Assembly: GCF_051106095.1 (NCBI RefSeq)
Contig: NC_135787.1
Coordinates: 159,782,001 to 159,846,000 of the forward strand
Origin: Pogona vitticeps
Taxonomy: Eukaryota; Chordata; Lepidosauria; Squamata; Agamidae
DNA length: 64,000 nucleotides
Direction of reading: 5' to 3'
Numbering within the stretch: position 1 is the first letter of the stretch; each line of letters starts with the position of its first letter. Below are positions 11,423-22,518 of this stretch, in pieces. The position numbers and the translations under genes were made by a program. Below the pieces are notes generated by a model. It worked only from the letters and a program-made list of their open reading frames with translations. It was not told the DNA's origin and searched no databases.

Positions 11423-11826
11423 CAGTGATGGTGAACCTTTTAGAGCCTGATTGCCCAAACTGCAACACAAAATCAATTTATTTATTTCTTAGTGCCAATA
11501 TTGCAATTAAAACTCAAATGCTGAGGTTTTAGTTTAGAAAAAACAACTGCTCCTGCACTGCAAGGGTTAAATACTCCCTTCCCCCCCCCCAATGGGGGGC
11601 ATTAACACAGAAATACTTCCTGGTCCTTCAATTCTCCATTGGTCTAGGCTGGTAATGGTTGCCATTGCACCCCTCCGCTGGACCACTGCACCAGCAGAGG
11701 GGAATGCCAAAATCTGGGATCAGAGGACGATTAAGTAATTATCTATGGCTACTTATGGCTCGTGTGCCCACAGAGAGGGCTCTGTGTGCCAGATGTGGCA
11801 TGCGTGCCATAGGTTCAGCATCATTG
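11423..11826. mobile_element. hAT-type MITE
   Basis: The ends CAGTGATGGTGAACCT and AGGTTCAGCATCATTG are inverted repeats. The flanks are an exact 8-bp duplication GCTTAGGA (11415-11422 and 11827-11834). A second member of the family is at 47031-47364. Confidence 0.85.
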
Positions 11827-11849
11827 GCTTAGGACCTGGTTATCTAAAG

Positions 11850-11985
11850 CAGTGGTTCTTAATCTTTGTTACTCAGGTGTTTTTGAACTGCAACTCCCAG
11901 AAACCCCAGCCAGCACAGCTGATGGTGAAGGCTTCTGGGAGTTGCCGTCCAAAAACATCTGAGTAACAAAGGTTAAGAACCAGCG
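11850..11985. mobile_element. hAT-type MITE, first of a tandem pair
   Basis: Ends CAGTGGTTCTTAATCTTTGT and ACAAAGGTTAAGAACCAGCG are inverted. Left flank ATCTAAAG (11842-11849), right flank ATGTAAAG (11986-11993). The right flank is also the left flank of the next element. Confidence 0.85.
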
Positions 11986-11993
11986 ATGTAAAG

Positions 11994-12129
11994 CAGTGGT
12001 CCTCAACCTTGGGCCTCCAGATGTTCTTGGACTTCAACTCCCAGAAATCCTGACCAGTAGAGTTGTTGCTGAAGGATTCTGGGAGTGGTAGTCCAAAAAC
12101 ATCTGGAGGCCCATGGTTGGGGACCACTG
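11994..12129. mobile_element. hAT-type MITE, second of a tandem pair
   Basis: Ends CAGTGGTCCTCAACCTTGGG and CATGGTTGGGGACCACTG are inverted. It is flanked by ATGTAAAG (11986-11993) and ATCTAAAG (12130-12137), so the same 8-bp target occurs three times around two elements. Confidence 0.87.
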
Positions 12130-12137
12130 ATCTAAAG

Positions 12138-12570
12138 GGCCACCTTCTCCCATACGAGCCTGCCAGTACTCTTAAGATCAGGCCAGGAAGCCCTTCTGAA
12201 GGTGCCATCCCTGAAAGGCGAGGGGGGTGGCATACCGAAATAGGAACTTCTTGGCTGTTGCCCCCCAACTTTGGAATGCCCTCTCTATAAAGATCTGCCT
12301 GGCTCCAACACTTTTGGCTTTCTGTTGCCAGGCAAAGGCTTTTCTGTTTAGCCAGCATTTTAATTAAATAGTATCCTTTAGCTGGCCGAATGAGCAGCAG
12401 AATTTATTAAAGGTAAATGGACTATTTTAATATAGGTTATTAAATATTGTCTATTTTTAATGGTTTTAATGTTTTCTAAAGTTTTAATATTGTTGTACGC
12501 TGCACAGAGACCATTGGTAACTGTGCGGCAAAAGAAATCTTGTAAATAAAATAAATAAATAAATTAGGTT
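12138..12570 (+). mobile_element. L2-type LINE 3' end
   Basis: The plus strand holds a decayed C-terminal reading, then TTTTAATGTTTTCTAAAGTTTT, TTGTACGCTGCACAGAGACC and an AATAAATAAATAAAT tail. This is the usual ending of squamate L2-type elements and is also seen at 47695-48140. Confidence 0.7.
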
Positions 12571-12626
12571 GTCTGTCTTAATTTTTTTTTTTTTTTTATG
12601 CTTTGAAGCAACTAGGGGAAAAGATT

Positions 12627-12683
12627 GTGACATACTAAGCCCGGTGTGATGTCCAAAACATCACACCGGGCTTAGTATGTCAC
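12627..12683. repeat. Perfect hairpin, 26-bp arms, 5-nt loop
   Basis: The left arm 12627-12652 begins GTGACATACTAAGCCCGG and the right arm 12658-12683 is its exact reverse complement. The loop is CCAAA. No mismatch occurs in 26 pairs. Confidence 0.97.
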
Positions 12684-12689
12684 CAGAAT

Positions 12690-13380
12690 ATCACTTATTG
12701 TTACTCTCTCCATCCCTTTGAAGATCACACGAAGAAAAACTGTTAGAATTGCCCTAGCTTGAAAAAAAAACAAACTAGAAATCTCCAGCAGCAGAAGAAA
12801 AACCTCCCCTTTGAAAGGCAAAAAAAAAAAGCCAGGCTGATACGCATTGGCCTTTGTGCTTCCAAATATATGGCCCATCCACACATACCTAGGCATTTGT
12901 CCACTTCCCCCAACATATACTGCACCAGTCTCATGTGATCTAGGCTTAACCTATAGACCAGCCAAACCTCGGGCAGCAAAATTGCTAGTTACAACTCTGG
13001 CCAAATGGCTCTTCCATGACAGGCAGTTCCACATTCTGGGTACAGAAGAGGGAGGAAGCTACCTTAGAATGAGTCAGACCTTTATTGCCTCTAGCTCAAC
13101 ACTGTCAACTCTCTCTGGTAGTAGCTCGTAAGGATTTCTGACAGACTTCTTTCCTAGCCCTACCTAGAGATCCGTGGTATCACTTATTAGTCTCCTGTCC
13201 AAGAGCTAACCAGGTTGGGCCCTTGGACCCTGAGCAAATGAGACTGGTCACCTGAGAATTATTTATGCCGATGATTTTGGCTGCCAATACACTTGTTTTA
13301 AAATTAATGTCATGGGTTCCCAAATACCAACTCTCATAAAGACCTCTGTCACTACATTCTGAACTGAAGTGTATTCCAAT
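12690..13380. other. Intergenic, no gene seen
   Basis: Poly-A stretches and short unrelated frames only. Confidence 0.45.
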
Positions 13381-13381
13381 A

Positions 13382-14227
13382 GAGTTGCCAGATACATGGG
13401 TACCAAAAGGAGGACATAGAAACACAAAAAAGAGGACAAAGGACGTATTGAATGTTTCATTTGAATAGTTCTGGATTAAAACCGCAATCAATACAATTTT
13501 ATTACAATAGCCGCCAATAAATGTCTGACCAAGAAACAGTCATGTTAAAAAATAAAAATAAATTCAATGGAGGCTTTTTTTCCCAAATACCAAAAAATCA
13601 TTATTTAAACAGCCAGTTGTACCCAAACCCACCCTGGCCTGGCTGTGGGATCCCCTGGCCACTCACACTCTGCACAGGCTCAGAGGCAACCTTGCTAATC
13701 TGGATTCCCAAACAAGGCTCCGGCGCAGGCAGGGGGAAAGCGGTGCCGGGCAAAACGAGGCAGCCTCCCCTCCCTTGAGGGTCATAAGTTCAAGGCTGGG
13801 AAGTGTGGGAGTTGGAGTCCCTGAAAGTGACCTTGAACACATACAGTCCGGGCACTCGCCTTCCCATCAATGTGCTCGAGCGCTGCTTGCTCCTGCCTGG
13901 CTCGGTGGGCAGCGCTCTGCTCGCGCTGTCTTTCTGGGCTCCACATGGGCTGGGTGGGCATGTAGGATCACGGAGCAGCAGTGGCAGCGGCCAGAGGAGG
14001 CGAGGGCTGTGCTCCAGCAGCAGGTAATGGGGGGCGGATGGGCAGGTGGGGGTGCGGAAAGACAGGGGGGAAGGGGTCCTTCCACCTCTCCCCCTCCCAT
14101 CCAACATTATAACATAAAATATACAAAACCTGATATTTTAAAGGTTTTTATCTTTGCCTGCTGGACAGATGACATTAGGCTAAAAAGGAGGACATGTCTT
14201 ACTTTTGCCTGATGTCTGGCAACCCTA
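13382..14227. mobile_element. Nonautonomous DNA transposon with GC-rich core
   Basis: Inverted ends: GAGTTGCCAGATACATGG on the left, CTGATGTCTGGCAACCCT on the right, each bordered by AAAGGAGGACAT-like blocks. The core (about 13670-14100) is strikingly GC-rich compared with the surroundings. Frames inside it have no recognisable homology. Confidence 0.6.
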
Positions 14228-14481
14228 ATTTCCAAAGACACTTCCAAAAGTATCTAAGGCATGTATCACCATAGCCTGGTCAGACCTTGTTAAGGCTCAC
14301 AAACGTTTTTCTCTCAACTGTGAGAGGGCAAGTTTTTGAAATTGGTCTCAGAATATTTTTACATTTGGGAGATTCTTTTGTGCAACTGCACAAGAAGAGT
14401 GACTGGTGTCTTGCATGCACATTTAAGACCTAGAAGAATATGATGGGACACCAGACTGTCCTATTGTGCTTGGTTCATATG

Positions 14482-14721
14482 CAGTGATGCCTCGCAAGAC
14501 AAATGCCTCGTGCAATGGAAAACTCGCAAGATAAAAGCATTTTGCAATTTTTGGTGACTCGCAAGACAAATTTTTCTATGGCCATGCTGCGCAAGACGAA
14601 TAGGAACACATTAATTAAATTTCAATGCATTCCTATGGGAAACTGCACTTCGCAAGACAAAATTTTCTCAATACAAAATGACTTGCGGAATGAATTATTT
14701 TCATCTTCGGAGGCATCACTG
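14482..14721. mobile_element. TIR MITE with internal 'CGCAAGAC' subrepeats
   Basis: Ends CAGTGATGCCTC and GAGGCATCACTG are exact inverted repeats. The unit CGCAAGACAAA recurs about five times inside, together with AATGCATTCCTATGGGAAA, a block also found in the element at 49335-49847. Confidence 0.85.
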
Positions 14722-14918
14722 TGTTTGTGTGCATGTGTGTGTGCACGTGCGTCCATGCTGACATTCAGAAAGGGAAAAAAAAGATCCAGAGACATTCTCT
14801 GCAATCTGTGCAAAGCATGATTTTAAAAGTGCTTCCTTTTTCCTTTCATTTATTTCCACATGTTCACTGCTGTTTAAACAGAAGTTGGTTTCCAACAGTT
14901 GAACGATGACCTTCTTCT

Positions 14919-15710
14919 TCAATACAGCTTGTCGATGATCAAGGAGACATACTCTTCGGCTATCTTAACAGTCTTTTGAAAACTTTCACAAACTGGTTTC
15001 AGTGTCTTCACAACCTCTTCCAGGTAACCTGCAGCTAATTCAACAGGACTGGGGCTGTCCTTCTTAGATGTCTGTCCCCGAATAGCTGCCCTCATGAAAT
15101 TGGTGAGTGAAAAATTTGTGTTGTTTACTGACTGACTGCGAGGCCTTGCTTCTGTTGACTTTGTCTGGGATGAACCAGGGCTGGGGGTGTATGGAAGTGC
15201 TTTAGCAATCTCATCATGGGTCATGAGAAGGTCCCCAACTCGTAGAGCCAGTACTGGTGAGTTTGATAAGTCCCGAATGGCAGACTCTAGTTTTTCTGGC
15301 AGATTGCCATGTTTCATCAAGACTGCAGAAATGGGACCACAGATATTTTCAAAGACTCCCTTATATTGGGCATAAATGTCGCGTAAAGTCTTGATTCTTT
15401 CATCCACTGAGGGGGTAGGTGTGGCAATCTTGGAATATAATGGAAGGCTGACTTTCTGCTGGATCTCTGTATCCTTAGACTCCACAATCTCCTGCATCTC
15501 CCTCAGAGCACTCACCAGAAGCTGGAGGTTCTCTTTGATGCTAAGGTTTTCTCTCACTATGTTGATAGACAATTCTGTGCCAAGAAACTGGTTGAGCATT
15601 CGGAATATGGTGTTCGTAGACGAGACAAATATGTAGACGCAGTCATATAGATTGCGGCTGGCATTACGTATCCTTTCCTTATCCTTCTCTGCACCAAAGA
15701 ATGAAAGCAT
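14919..15710 (-). CDS. C12orf60: C12orf60-like protein, single coding exon
   Basis: 263 aa from ATG at 15708-15710; an in-frame TTG two codons upstream is not a likely start. A strong minus-strand acceptor (TTTCTCTTTCAG, ending at 15737) lies 26 nt before the ATG, so a separate 5' non-coding exon is expected. The N-terminus reads EKDKERIRNASRNLYD, close to the EKDKER start of human C12orf60. Further similarity runs through IKENLQLLVSALREMQEIV (residues 58-76) and the C-terminal YLEEVVKTLKPVCESFQKTVK stretch. Residues about 160-220 are low-complexity, Ser/Thr/Pro-rich. No signal peptide or membrane span is evident; the rest is mostly helical. Position and strand opposite SMCO3 match the human block. 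The function of the family is unknown. The core motif aligns with SMCO3, suggesting common origin. Confidence 0.88.
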   Translation of the reverse strand: MLSFFGAEKDKERIRNASRNLYDCVYIFVSSTNTIFRMLNQFLGTELSINIVRENLSIKENLQLLVSALREMQEIVESKDTEIQQKVSLPLYSKIATPTPSVDERIKTLRDIYAQYKGVFENICGPISAVLMKHGNLPEKLESAIRDLSNSPVLALRVGDLLMTHDEIAKALPYTPSPGSSQTKSTEARPRSQSVNNTNFSLTNFMRAAIRGQTSKKDSPSPVELAAGYLEEVVKTLKPVCESFQKTVKIAEEYVSLIIDKLY

Positions 15711-15735
15711 TTCCAAAAACAGAGAGAGATGTCAC

Positions 15736-15753
15736 ACTGAAAGAGAAAGCAAA
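15736..15753 (-). promoter_or_regulatory. Splice acceptor before the C12orf60 coding exon
   Basis: On the minus strand, a pyrimidine-rich GCTTTCTCTTTCAG ends at 15737, followed by TGTGACATC and the start codon 26 nt on. Confidence 0.65.
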
Positions 15754-15884
15754 GAAAACTCTATGGAATAAAATCAATAAAACTGTTGTAACAGTCACAC
15801 ATCTTCTGAAGTCCCATTAGCAGCAATGATTATAAAAACCTAGAACAAGATAAAATTTATTCTACATGAACGAAGCATATACAA

Positions 15885-15995
15885 GACATATTCACAAAGG
15901 CTTTCATGGCCAAAATCCGATGTTTATTGTAGGTTTTTTGGGCTACAGCAGAACAAGGCCAAACAGCCTGAAAAACCTACAATAACCATATACAA
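15885..15995. repeat. Dispersed repeat with inverted ends
   Basis: ATTGTAGGTTTTTTGGGCT and its approximate complement AGCCTGAAAAACCTACAAT face each other. It begins AAAGGCTTTCATGGCC, as in a common squamate DNA repeat. Confidence 0.6.
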
Positions 15996-15999
15996 GACA

Positions 16000-16764
16000 T
16001 TTCTGAAGATCTAGTTCTACACTTCCAGCTAAAGAAATATATGTTATTGGATAGTTAATTACTTAAAAAAATTTTAAAGCAACACACACATATTTCTTGT
16101 GTGGAAAAAATATGGACCATGTATAATAACAGAGACACTAAAAAAATCTAAAATATATTTGGAACAATATGACTGCAATTAAATGTGGCTGAGATATAGC
16201 AGCAGAAACTGCAAGGTGTCCATTTAAATTCTGAGTTGAAGCAATGAAATGGCAATGATGGTTTACTGTATGCCACTATTAAAATTAAGCACATTTTTTC
16301 ATGTCCAAAATGTACATTATGGTTGGTCTCTCATTAAGAACCAACATTCACTAGTGTTCCAAAAACAAGAATCTGACTACATGGTGTGGGGATGCAGGAA
16401 ATACTATGGGCTTGAAGGCGGGCTTATTCACATTTCCCACCATTGATCACATGATACAATGGAAATGCGAATCCACCCTGTCCCACAGCCCCAATCTGTA
16501 CGTTTTCCTCCTTAGCAGAGACTTTTCTATTTTCAAAAAGTTGAATCCCTTCACTTTGGTTCGAAGTGTATGATAGCTTTGAACCGATGCAGTAAGGAAA
16601 GCCCACTTGCAGGGAGCAAACGTCTTTCCCAAGGCACTTTTCTTTTTTCATTTTACACAGTTCTCTGTGGGGAACACTCTTGTGGTTATTTTTGTATGAT
16701 AGATAAAGAAATGTAACTTGTCTCTAAGAGTGAGGTTGTTGTTTTTAAAAGATGGTGAGATAGC
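16000..16764. other. Intergenic or C12orf60 intron, no gene seen
   Basis: AT-rich, only short frames, no repeat recognised. Confidence 0.45.
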
Positions 16765-16950
16765 TGTACCCAGTAGAGTATACTGGACAACATGATGGAC
16801 CAGGACTCTGGAGACCAGCTTTCAAATCTCCACACTCATCAGTGGAGTTGAACAGGTAAAAACAGTTCTTAAATATCTCACTGACCTTGCAAGCTCTATT
16901 AGGGCCTATAAGTTAGTTCTGGCTTGATGGCATGTAACTAACTAATTAAC
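16765..16950 (+). mobile_element. tRNA-derived SINE (Sauria type)
   Basis: TAGAGTATACTGGACAACATG then GGACTCTGGAGACCAG and a degenerate B box; ends TTGATGGCATGTAACTAACTA. Its closest relatives in the window are at 17874 and 61684. Confidence 0.7.
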
Positions 16951-17235
16951 GAGATACCTATATATGAAAATTGAAGTAGAAAGCCTTTTTATTGTTTGGA
17001 AGAAAATTCTTTATAATGGTGCCACCTACAGGGTTAAATGCAAAAGTTCAAGGAACAGCAAAAAAAAATCTCTTGTTTTGAATCTTTCAATCACACAAAC
17101 ATAAATTCCCTGGTGTGACTTTACAGCGAATGATTAGCATTTCCCTCACTGTGCAGTCACACTTTCAGGCCTATCTTAATGACTGAGCACACAGACCTGT
17201 GAGTCAAGATCAATGATAAACATCAATATTGTGAG

Positions 17236-17845
17236 TAGAGATGGGCATGAACCGCTCTTTTGGCGATTCATGCTGGCTCGTTTACCAGCCGAACAGGTGT
17301 TTGGTGGTTCCCAGCTCTGCCACCTCTGGCACTGCCTCTGAGTGGGTGCCTGCTGGATGAGGCTGGGCGGGGAAATGCCAAACACCTCACGAATGGCATC
17401 CTTCAGTCCCAACAGACTATGGTAACGTGCTCTGTATGGAGGACCTGGAGAGTGTCCTCTCCAGTACACGAAGCCTGGGTGAAATAATATGGAGGATTGG
17501 CTGTTACCCAAGCAGCAAATCCCCCCTCTCCACGTTGCTGAAATACTTCAATGGAAGAGCAAGAACCAATACAACTGGTTCCAGCGACGTCACAGGAGTT
17601 GCCAGAATGACACGAACTGCCTCCGGGACTCCGACTCCGGATTTTGCCTCAAGGTTTACTCCTGAAGCCTTTTCCATCAGTGGATATAGCCACAAGGCAG
17701 TGGCGGTTTGAAACCGGAGTTTTCCTTCTCACAGATGGGCTGCCTTCCAAGGCTGACGAGCCCCACCTATCTGGCACCAAACACCTGTTTGGGTGGCAAA
17801 CGAACTGGCACAAACTGCTGAACCAGAGGTCCATGCCCATCTCTA
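17236..17845. mobile_element. Nonautonomous DNA transposon, inverted ends
   Basis: TAGAGATGGGCATGAACC at the left end and GGTCCATGCCCATCTCTA at the right end are inverted repeats. A further inverted pair is CAGCCGAACAGGTGTTTGG with AAACACCTGTTTGGGTGG. No transposase frame. Confidence 0.75.
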
Positions 17846-17873
17846 ACAGTGATCTAATTTTCAAACTAGCAGT

Positions 17874-18052
17874 GGCACCCAGTGTGGTGCAGTGGACAGA
17901 GTGACAAACTAGGTCCCCGGAGACCAGGATTTGAATCCCCATTTGGTCATGGAAACTCATTGTAGGGGTGGAATCAGTAAAACCACTCCTTAAATAGCTC
18001 ACTTCCTTTGAAATGCCAAGTGTGATGTGTGATGGCACCTAACTAATTAATT
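17874..18052 (+). mobile_element. tRNA-derived SINE (Sauria type)
   Basis: A-box-like GTGTGGTGCAGTGG and B-box-like GGATTTGAATCCCC in tRNA spacing, then a tail ending GATGGCACCTAACTAATTAAT. Confidence 0.8.
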
Positions 18053-18085
18053 ATATCTATGGAGATTCTCAGTCATCCAGGTGTG

Positions 18086-18211
18086 GTTATCTGGAAGTTG
18101 AGTTACGGCAACTGGACTTCTTCAGTCTGAAGAAGCTACTTGGATCAGTAGTGAAACGTTTCATCCTAACAAGAAAGCAGTCCAATTGCCATGACTCAAC
18201 TTCCAGATAAC
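18086..18211. mobile_element. MITE with 33-bp inverted ends
   Basis: Left arm starts GTTATCTGGAAGTTGAGT; right arm ends ACTCAACTTCCAGATAAC. The interior carries CTGAAGAAGCTACTTGGAT and GTGAAACGTTTC, a widespread vertebrate repeat type. Confidence 0.85.
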
Positions 18212-18229
18212 TAATTAATTTGGCCTTTA

Positions 18230-19862
18230 GACACTAACCACGTTTATTTCTTATGGGGTATGAATCAAGGTCTTTTAGATTTAGAGGCATAAGGTTTTAC
18301 ACCATAAACAGCAAATTTATTTTATATCAGGGAAATCAACGAAGAAGCCACATAAGCCCATTAAGCTGTTTCCCCTCCACCCTGGCCCTCATATAAGTCA
18401 GGCATCAAGTTCCCGTCCAGCTGGTGTTCCCAACATGTTGCCTGGGTGTTCCTTCGCCTACTTTTATCTACTTTTCATGTGACATTTGTTTACCTCTACT
18501 TCTCCCAGTTCTACTACCAGAGCTTAGCTTCTTGTTTATTTATTGCCAGTTCTGAACAGTGTGCTAAGCACTGATATTGCTCCTTCCCTACAGGGCTTGG
18601 ATGCTGTATTAGATGGACAGAGGAGAGATGAAGACAGAAGTCATGGACTGACAGTTAGTAACGGAGATTGAGGGAAATTAACTGGCAATAAAGGCGCAGA
18701 TAAAGTGAAGCCAGTGGAATTAAAGGGAAAAAAATCCAAATCTCAAATAATCAGAACCTTCCCCAACCAGCTGTCCTAAAAATGTGTTAACATGCCAGCT
18801 CCCAAAAGTCCTCAAGCAAAACCTGTCCTTATGTCCAAGATCCTCCCACAGCGCCTACTCACAACTAAATCCCATTCAGCAAAGTTTCAAAAATACTAAT
18901 TGAAAGTAATAGATCATTCTCCATAAGAAAGAAATATCATTTATGTTCTGTTTATGTCAAAAACCTGCTTATGTAAGACATTTTTTTCTACAATGGTCCA
19001 CCCAAGTCAAATACTTTGTTTGAATAATGCTTTCTTTTGTCACATCAAAAGACTAAGGTACATAGACTAAGGGCAGGACTATACAATGGCTGAAATCTTT
19101 TGTGGCAGTAATGCAAATGGTGTAACTTTAGGAAGCAAATTGTGGCAAGGTAAGAAATTGCTGTAGATAGCTGTTGCATACTGAGCCACACAACTTGGCC
19201 TGAAACAGATAATGCCTAGGAGATTGTTTAACTAATGTCAATTTGCATCCAAAAGCCACATTGTGTCACTGCAACAGGATTTCAGCCACTGTATTAAACA
19301 CAGTTTGAAACGAACCACTTACTTAAGGCAGCCACTTTTACTTTGAATTAGGTTGGGCCTCATGTGGGTTTCCTACTAAAAACTCTTGCCATGTAGAGCT
19401 TTTAGATAAGATGACTGTTATTCAGGCAGCTACTTAGTACTGAAAGTGACAAATAACAATCGAAAGGGAAGGTCTGTGGGTGGGGAAACAGAATGGGCAT
19501 GTGATAGGGGTTGGTATTATATACAGTATGGCTGCCTTTTGCTCTATAGTATTTCAAAGTGCCAGCTGAACATGAAGCAAGAGTAGGTAGTAATAGATGT
19601 TACCTTGTTCAAGAACACATCTTGTGTGTATTATTAGCAGAACTTGAAAGTGCCACTTTGTTTGGATTACACACACACACCCATGCCACACGGCCACGGT
19701 AGCTGAGAATTCTGGGAGTTGAAGCCCAAAAAGTAACCTTGTGAGCTCTTCTTATGAGTCAAAAGGTCAGGTCTAGTTCACCTTTTTGTTGTATGTAATT
19801 AACTGAATGTTCATGATGTTTACATTGACTCACAGATGGTGAGGAACACTTGCACTTAACCC
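18230..19862. other. Intergenic, no gene seen
   Basis: No supported exon. A short fragment GAGAATTCTGGGAGTTGAAG near 19705 is the common MITE core. Confidence 0.45.
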
Positions 19863-20545
19863 TTAAGAACATAAGAGCATAAGAAGAGCCCTGCTGGATC
19901 AGGCCATAAGGGCCCATTGAGTCCAGCTTCCTGTCTCTCACAGTGGCCCCACCAGAGGCCTCTGGGAGCACACGAGACAACTAGATACTGTACCTGTCTC
20001 CTGATACTCCTCCCCTGCATCTGGCATTTTGAGGTACCTTCCTTCTAAGCCTGGAGATTATACATCCCCATCATGGCCTGTAACCTGCAATGGACTTTTC
20101 CTCCAGAAATCTGTCCAATCCCCTTTCAAAGGCATCTAGGCCAGATGCCATCACCACATCCTGTGGCAAAGAGTTCCACAGACTAACAACACGCTAGTTA
20201 AAGAAAGATTTTCTTTTGTCTGTTCTCACTCTCCCAGCACTCAATTGGAGCGAATGTCCCCTGGTTCTGGTATTGTGTGAGAGCGAAAAGAGCTTCCCTC
20301 TATCTACTTTATCCACCCCCTGCATCATTTTATACATCTCAATCATGTCCTCCCTCAGATACCTTTTCTCTAGACTAAAGAGCTCCAAATGCTGTACCCT
20401 TTCCTCATAAGGGAGGAGCCCCAGCCCAGTCATCATTTTAGTCGCTCTCTTCTGCATCTTTTCCAGTTCCACTATGTCTTTTTTTCAGGTGTGGTAACCA
20501 GAACTGGACGCAGTACGCCAGGTGCAGCCTTACCAGTGTTTTGTT
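19863..20545 (-). mobile_element. CR1-type LINE, 3' half
   Basis: Minus-strand translation reads VQFWLPHLKK, then ELEKMQKRATKMMTGLG, then LELFSLEKRYLREDMIEMYK, the C-terminal reverse transcriptase motifs of CR1-type elements. The reading shifts frame between the first and second. Its 3' end matches the familiar reptile sequence GCCCTGCTGGATCAGGCC. 5'-truncated and dead. Confidence 0.85.
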
Positions 20546-20549
20546 CACC

Positions 20550-22500
20550 CTTAGCATTTTTATTTTGGAATGGTTACATCTGCACACAAAACATAGGTCA
20601 GCTTTTGGGGACGACCTGCAGCATAGCTTCCACAATCTTCTGTCTACCAAAGGATAGCTGAGCGTCAGGCGCTGGGACTGTAGCCGTGCGGCTTGTATTG
20701 CTGAGCTAAGCAAGCACGGGATGCTGCATGTGCAGAGAAGCACGAATCAACTGGACACTAGTAACTCCTACAATCAACAAATAAGAGCACAAAGAGAATG
20801 ACTTTCTGCAAGACCTCTCCCTAACTAAGTGCACTGCAGTTAAAGGATGATGTGGATGATGATCATTTGGAAGTGAAAATTAGGATTTGAATACTAACTG
20901 ATCGGAAAGAAACATTACTGAATGAACCATGGAGAAACAGATATCAGAGAAGCTTTTTACTTAACAGTAAATCTGTCAAAGAGCCTTTGTTGCTGACAGG
21001 AAAAGGTGAGTCTTTCTTTGTCTTGTTTTTCTGTTTGATTCCACTTGCAAGGCCCCCATCCTCCTTTGGCAGTGCAAAGGTACAAGCCTCTGGAACTCTG
21101 CATGTTACACTGAAGCCTACATGCCATTGAAATACAGTGGGAAATGCTCATGAGGGGTTGTTAGCCAGCTATCTAGCATTGCCCAGACAAGAAGACTGAG
21201 CAGCTGCTATAATCCTTTGGATGATGTCCCCTCTGCTCCTGCCAGTCATTTTGGTACAGGCTACCTTTTACCCCTGTTAACAGCAGGAACTCTGTGTACT
21301 GGTAAGATAGGCATGGAATGGGATTATTCCATTAGCTCTTCCACTTAACTCTGTTGTGAATTCTTGCCAGCTACATTTCAATAATAAACCTTATCTTCCT
21401 TTTTTTCAGAAGAAGACCCTTTAAGTCCCACTATACAACAAATCTCTGCGTATGTGTGTAGGGTCATGTTGTGATACGAATCCATGAATTTGTTGAAGAA
21501 CACAAAGTGCTGGATCAGTACAAGTAAGTCTGTTATTATATCAGTGGTATAACTTGAAAAGTTGTTTCTAAACAATGTACATTAGAACCAGGGCTCATAT
21601 TGTCGAAGCTCTGAGACTTTCTGAGCAGAAGGGACTATTCCAATCCTCTCAGTAGCTGGGAAAGAAATCTGTTTTCACAGGAACCATATATTAGCTGAAA
21701 TCTAGCAGTAAGTTGCCACTAGAGTAGGTCCATTGAATCAATGGAGGTGTGGTGAGTCAACTCCTCTGTAAGTTCCATTGATTCACAGGGTCTATTTTAA
21801 TGAAGACTTACGACTGAATTTCAGCCATTGTTTTAAATTATTCCTGCAGGAATGCAAAATATTTAAGTTGGTCTTGAATGGGAAGTTTGGATCCATTAAC
21901 TTTATAAAACGTCAACCCAAAATTGTTAACATGTACTGATTCCATGGGCTGCCTGTCTGGATTCTTCTTGTTGGGTGGAGTGAATGTGGAGATGGACACA
22001 ATGAGCATCTGCACTTCCAAATTTAACTACGCCACCATATACAGTGGATAAATCAATTGGTCAACCTGTGAATGAATGAATAAATGAACAAAAAATGCTG
22101 AATAAAATATGCAAATGTTTAATTTATTATTAAACAAAAATGAATCTCATAACTCTGAGGGGTCTCCAAGCTGCTCTGAGAATCTGTTGAAGGTATAAAT
22201 CAAATATGCACTTACATATACAGTGACTTTGGCCCTATACAGACTACAGATATGAAATGGTTTTGCAACTGAATTGACCTGCCATGGTTTCCTTCAAGAA
22301 ATCCTTAAAACTCATAGCTGGTCCCATTAGAAAACTATAACTCCCAGAGTTCCCTGGGAAGAAAAGCTAACCATTCAGTTAGTTTAAATCTGTAATGTGG
22401 ATATATCTTTAGACTATGAGAAGCTTGAGAGAGAGAAATTGCCCTCTATCATTATTCAATTCAAATGCTTATGCAGCAAATGCATTTTCCTCTTTCATTA
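20550..22500. other. Region upstream of SMCO3, no gene seen
   Basis: Contains a partly palindromic dispersed repeat at 21695-21830 (ACTAGAGTAGGTCCATTGAATC), also found near 28.7, 39.8, 55.7 and 58.2 kb. No 5' exon of SMCO3 could be fixed. Confidence 0.45.
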
Positions 22501-22518
22501 GCAGTTCGTCTTTGCAAA

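Noticed and set aside
11873-12358. 161-codon minus-strand frame
   Set aside because: Crosses two hAT MITEs and an LINE 3' end; an accident of repeat sequence.
13775-14212. 145-codon frame
   Set aside because: Lies within the GC-rich core of a nonautonomous DNA transposon (13382-14227).
15711-15716. Two-codon extension of C12orf60
   Set aside because: It would start at TTG; the ATG at 15710 is the first real start after the splice acceptor.
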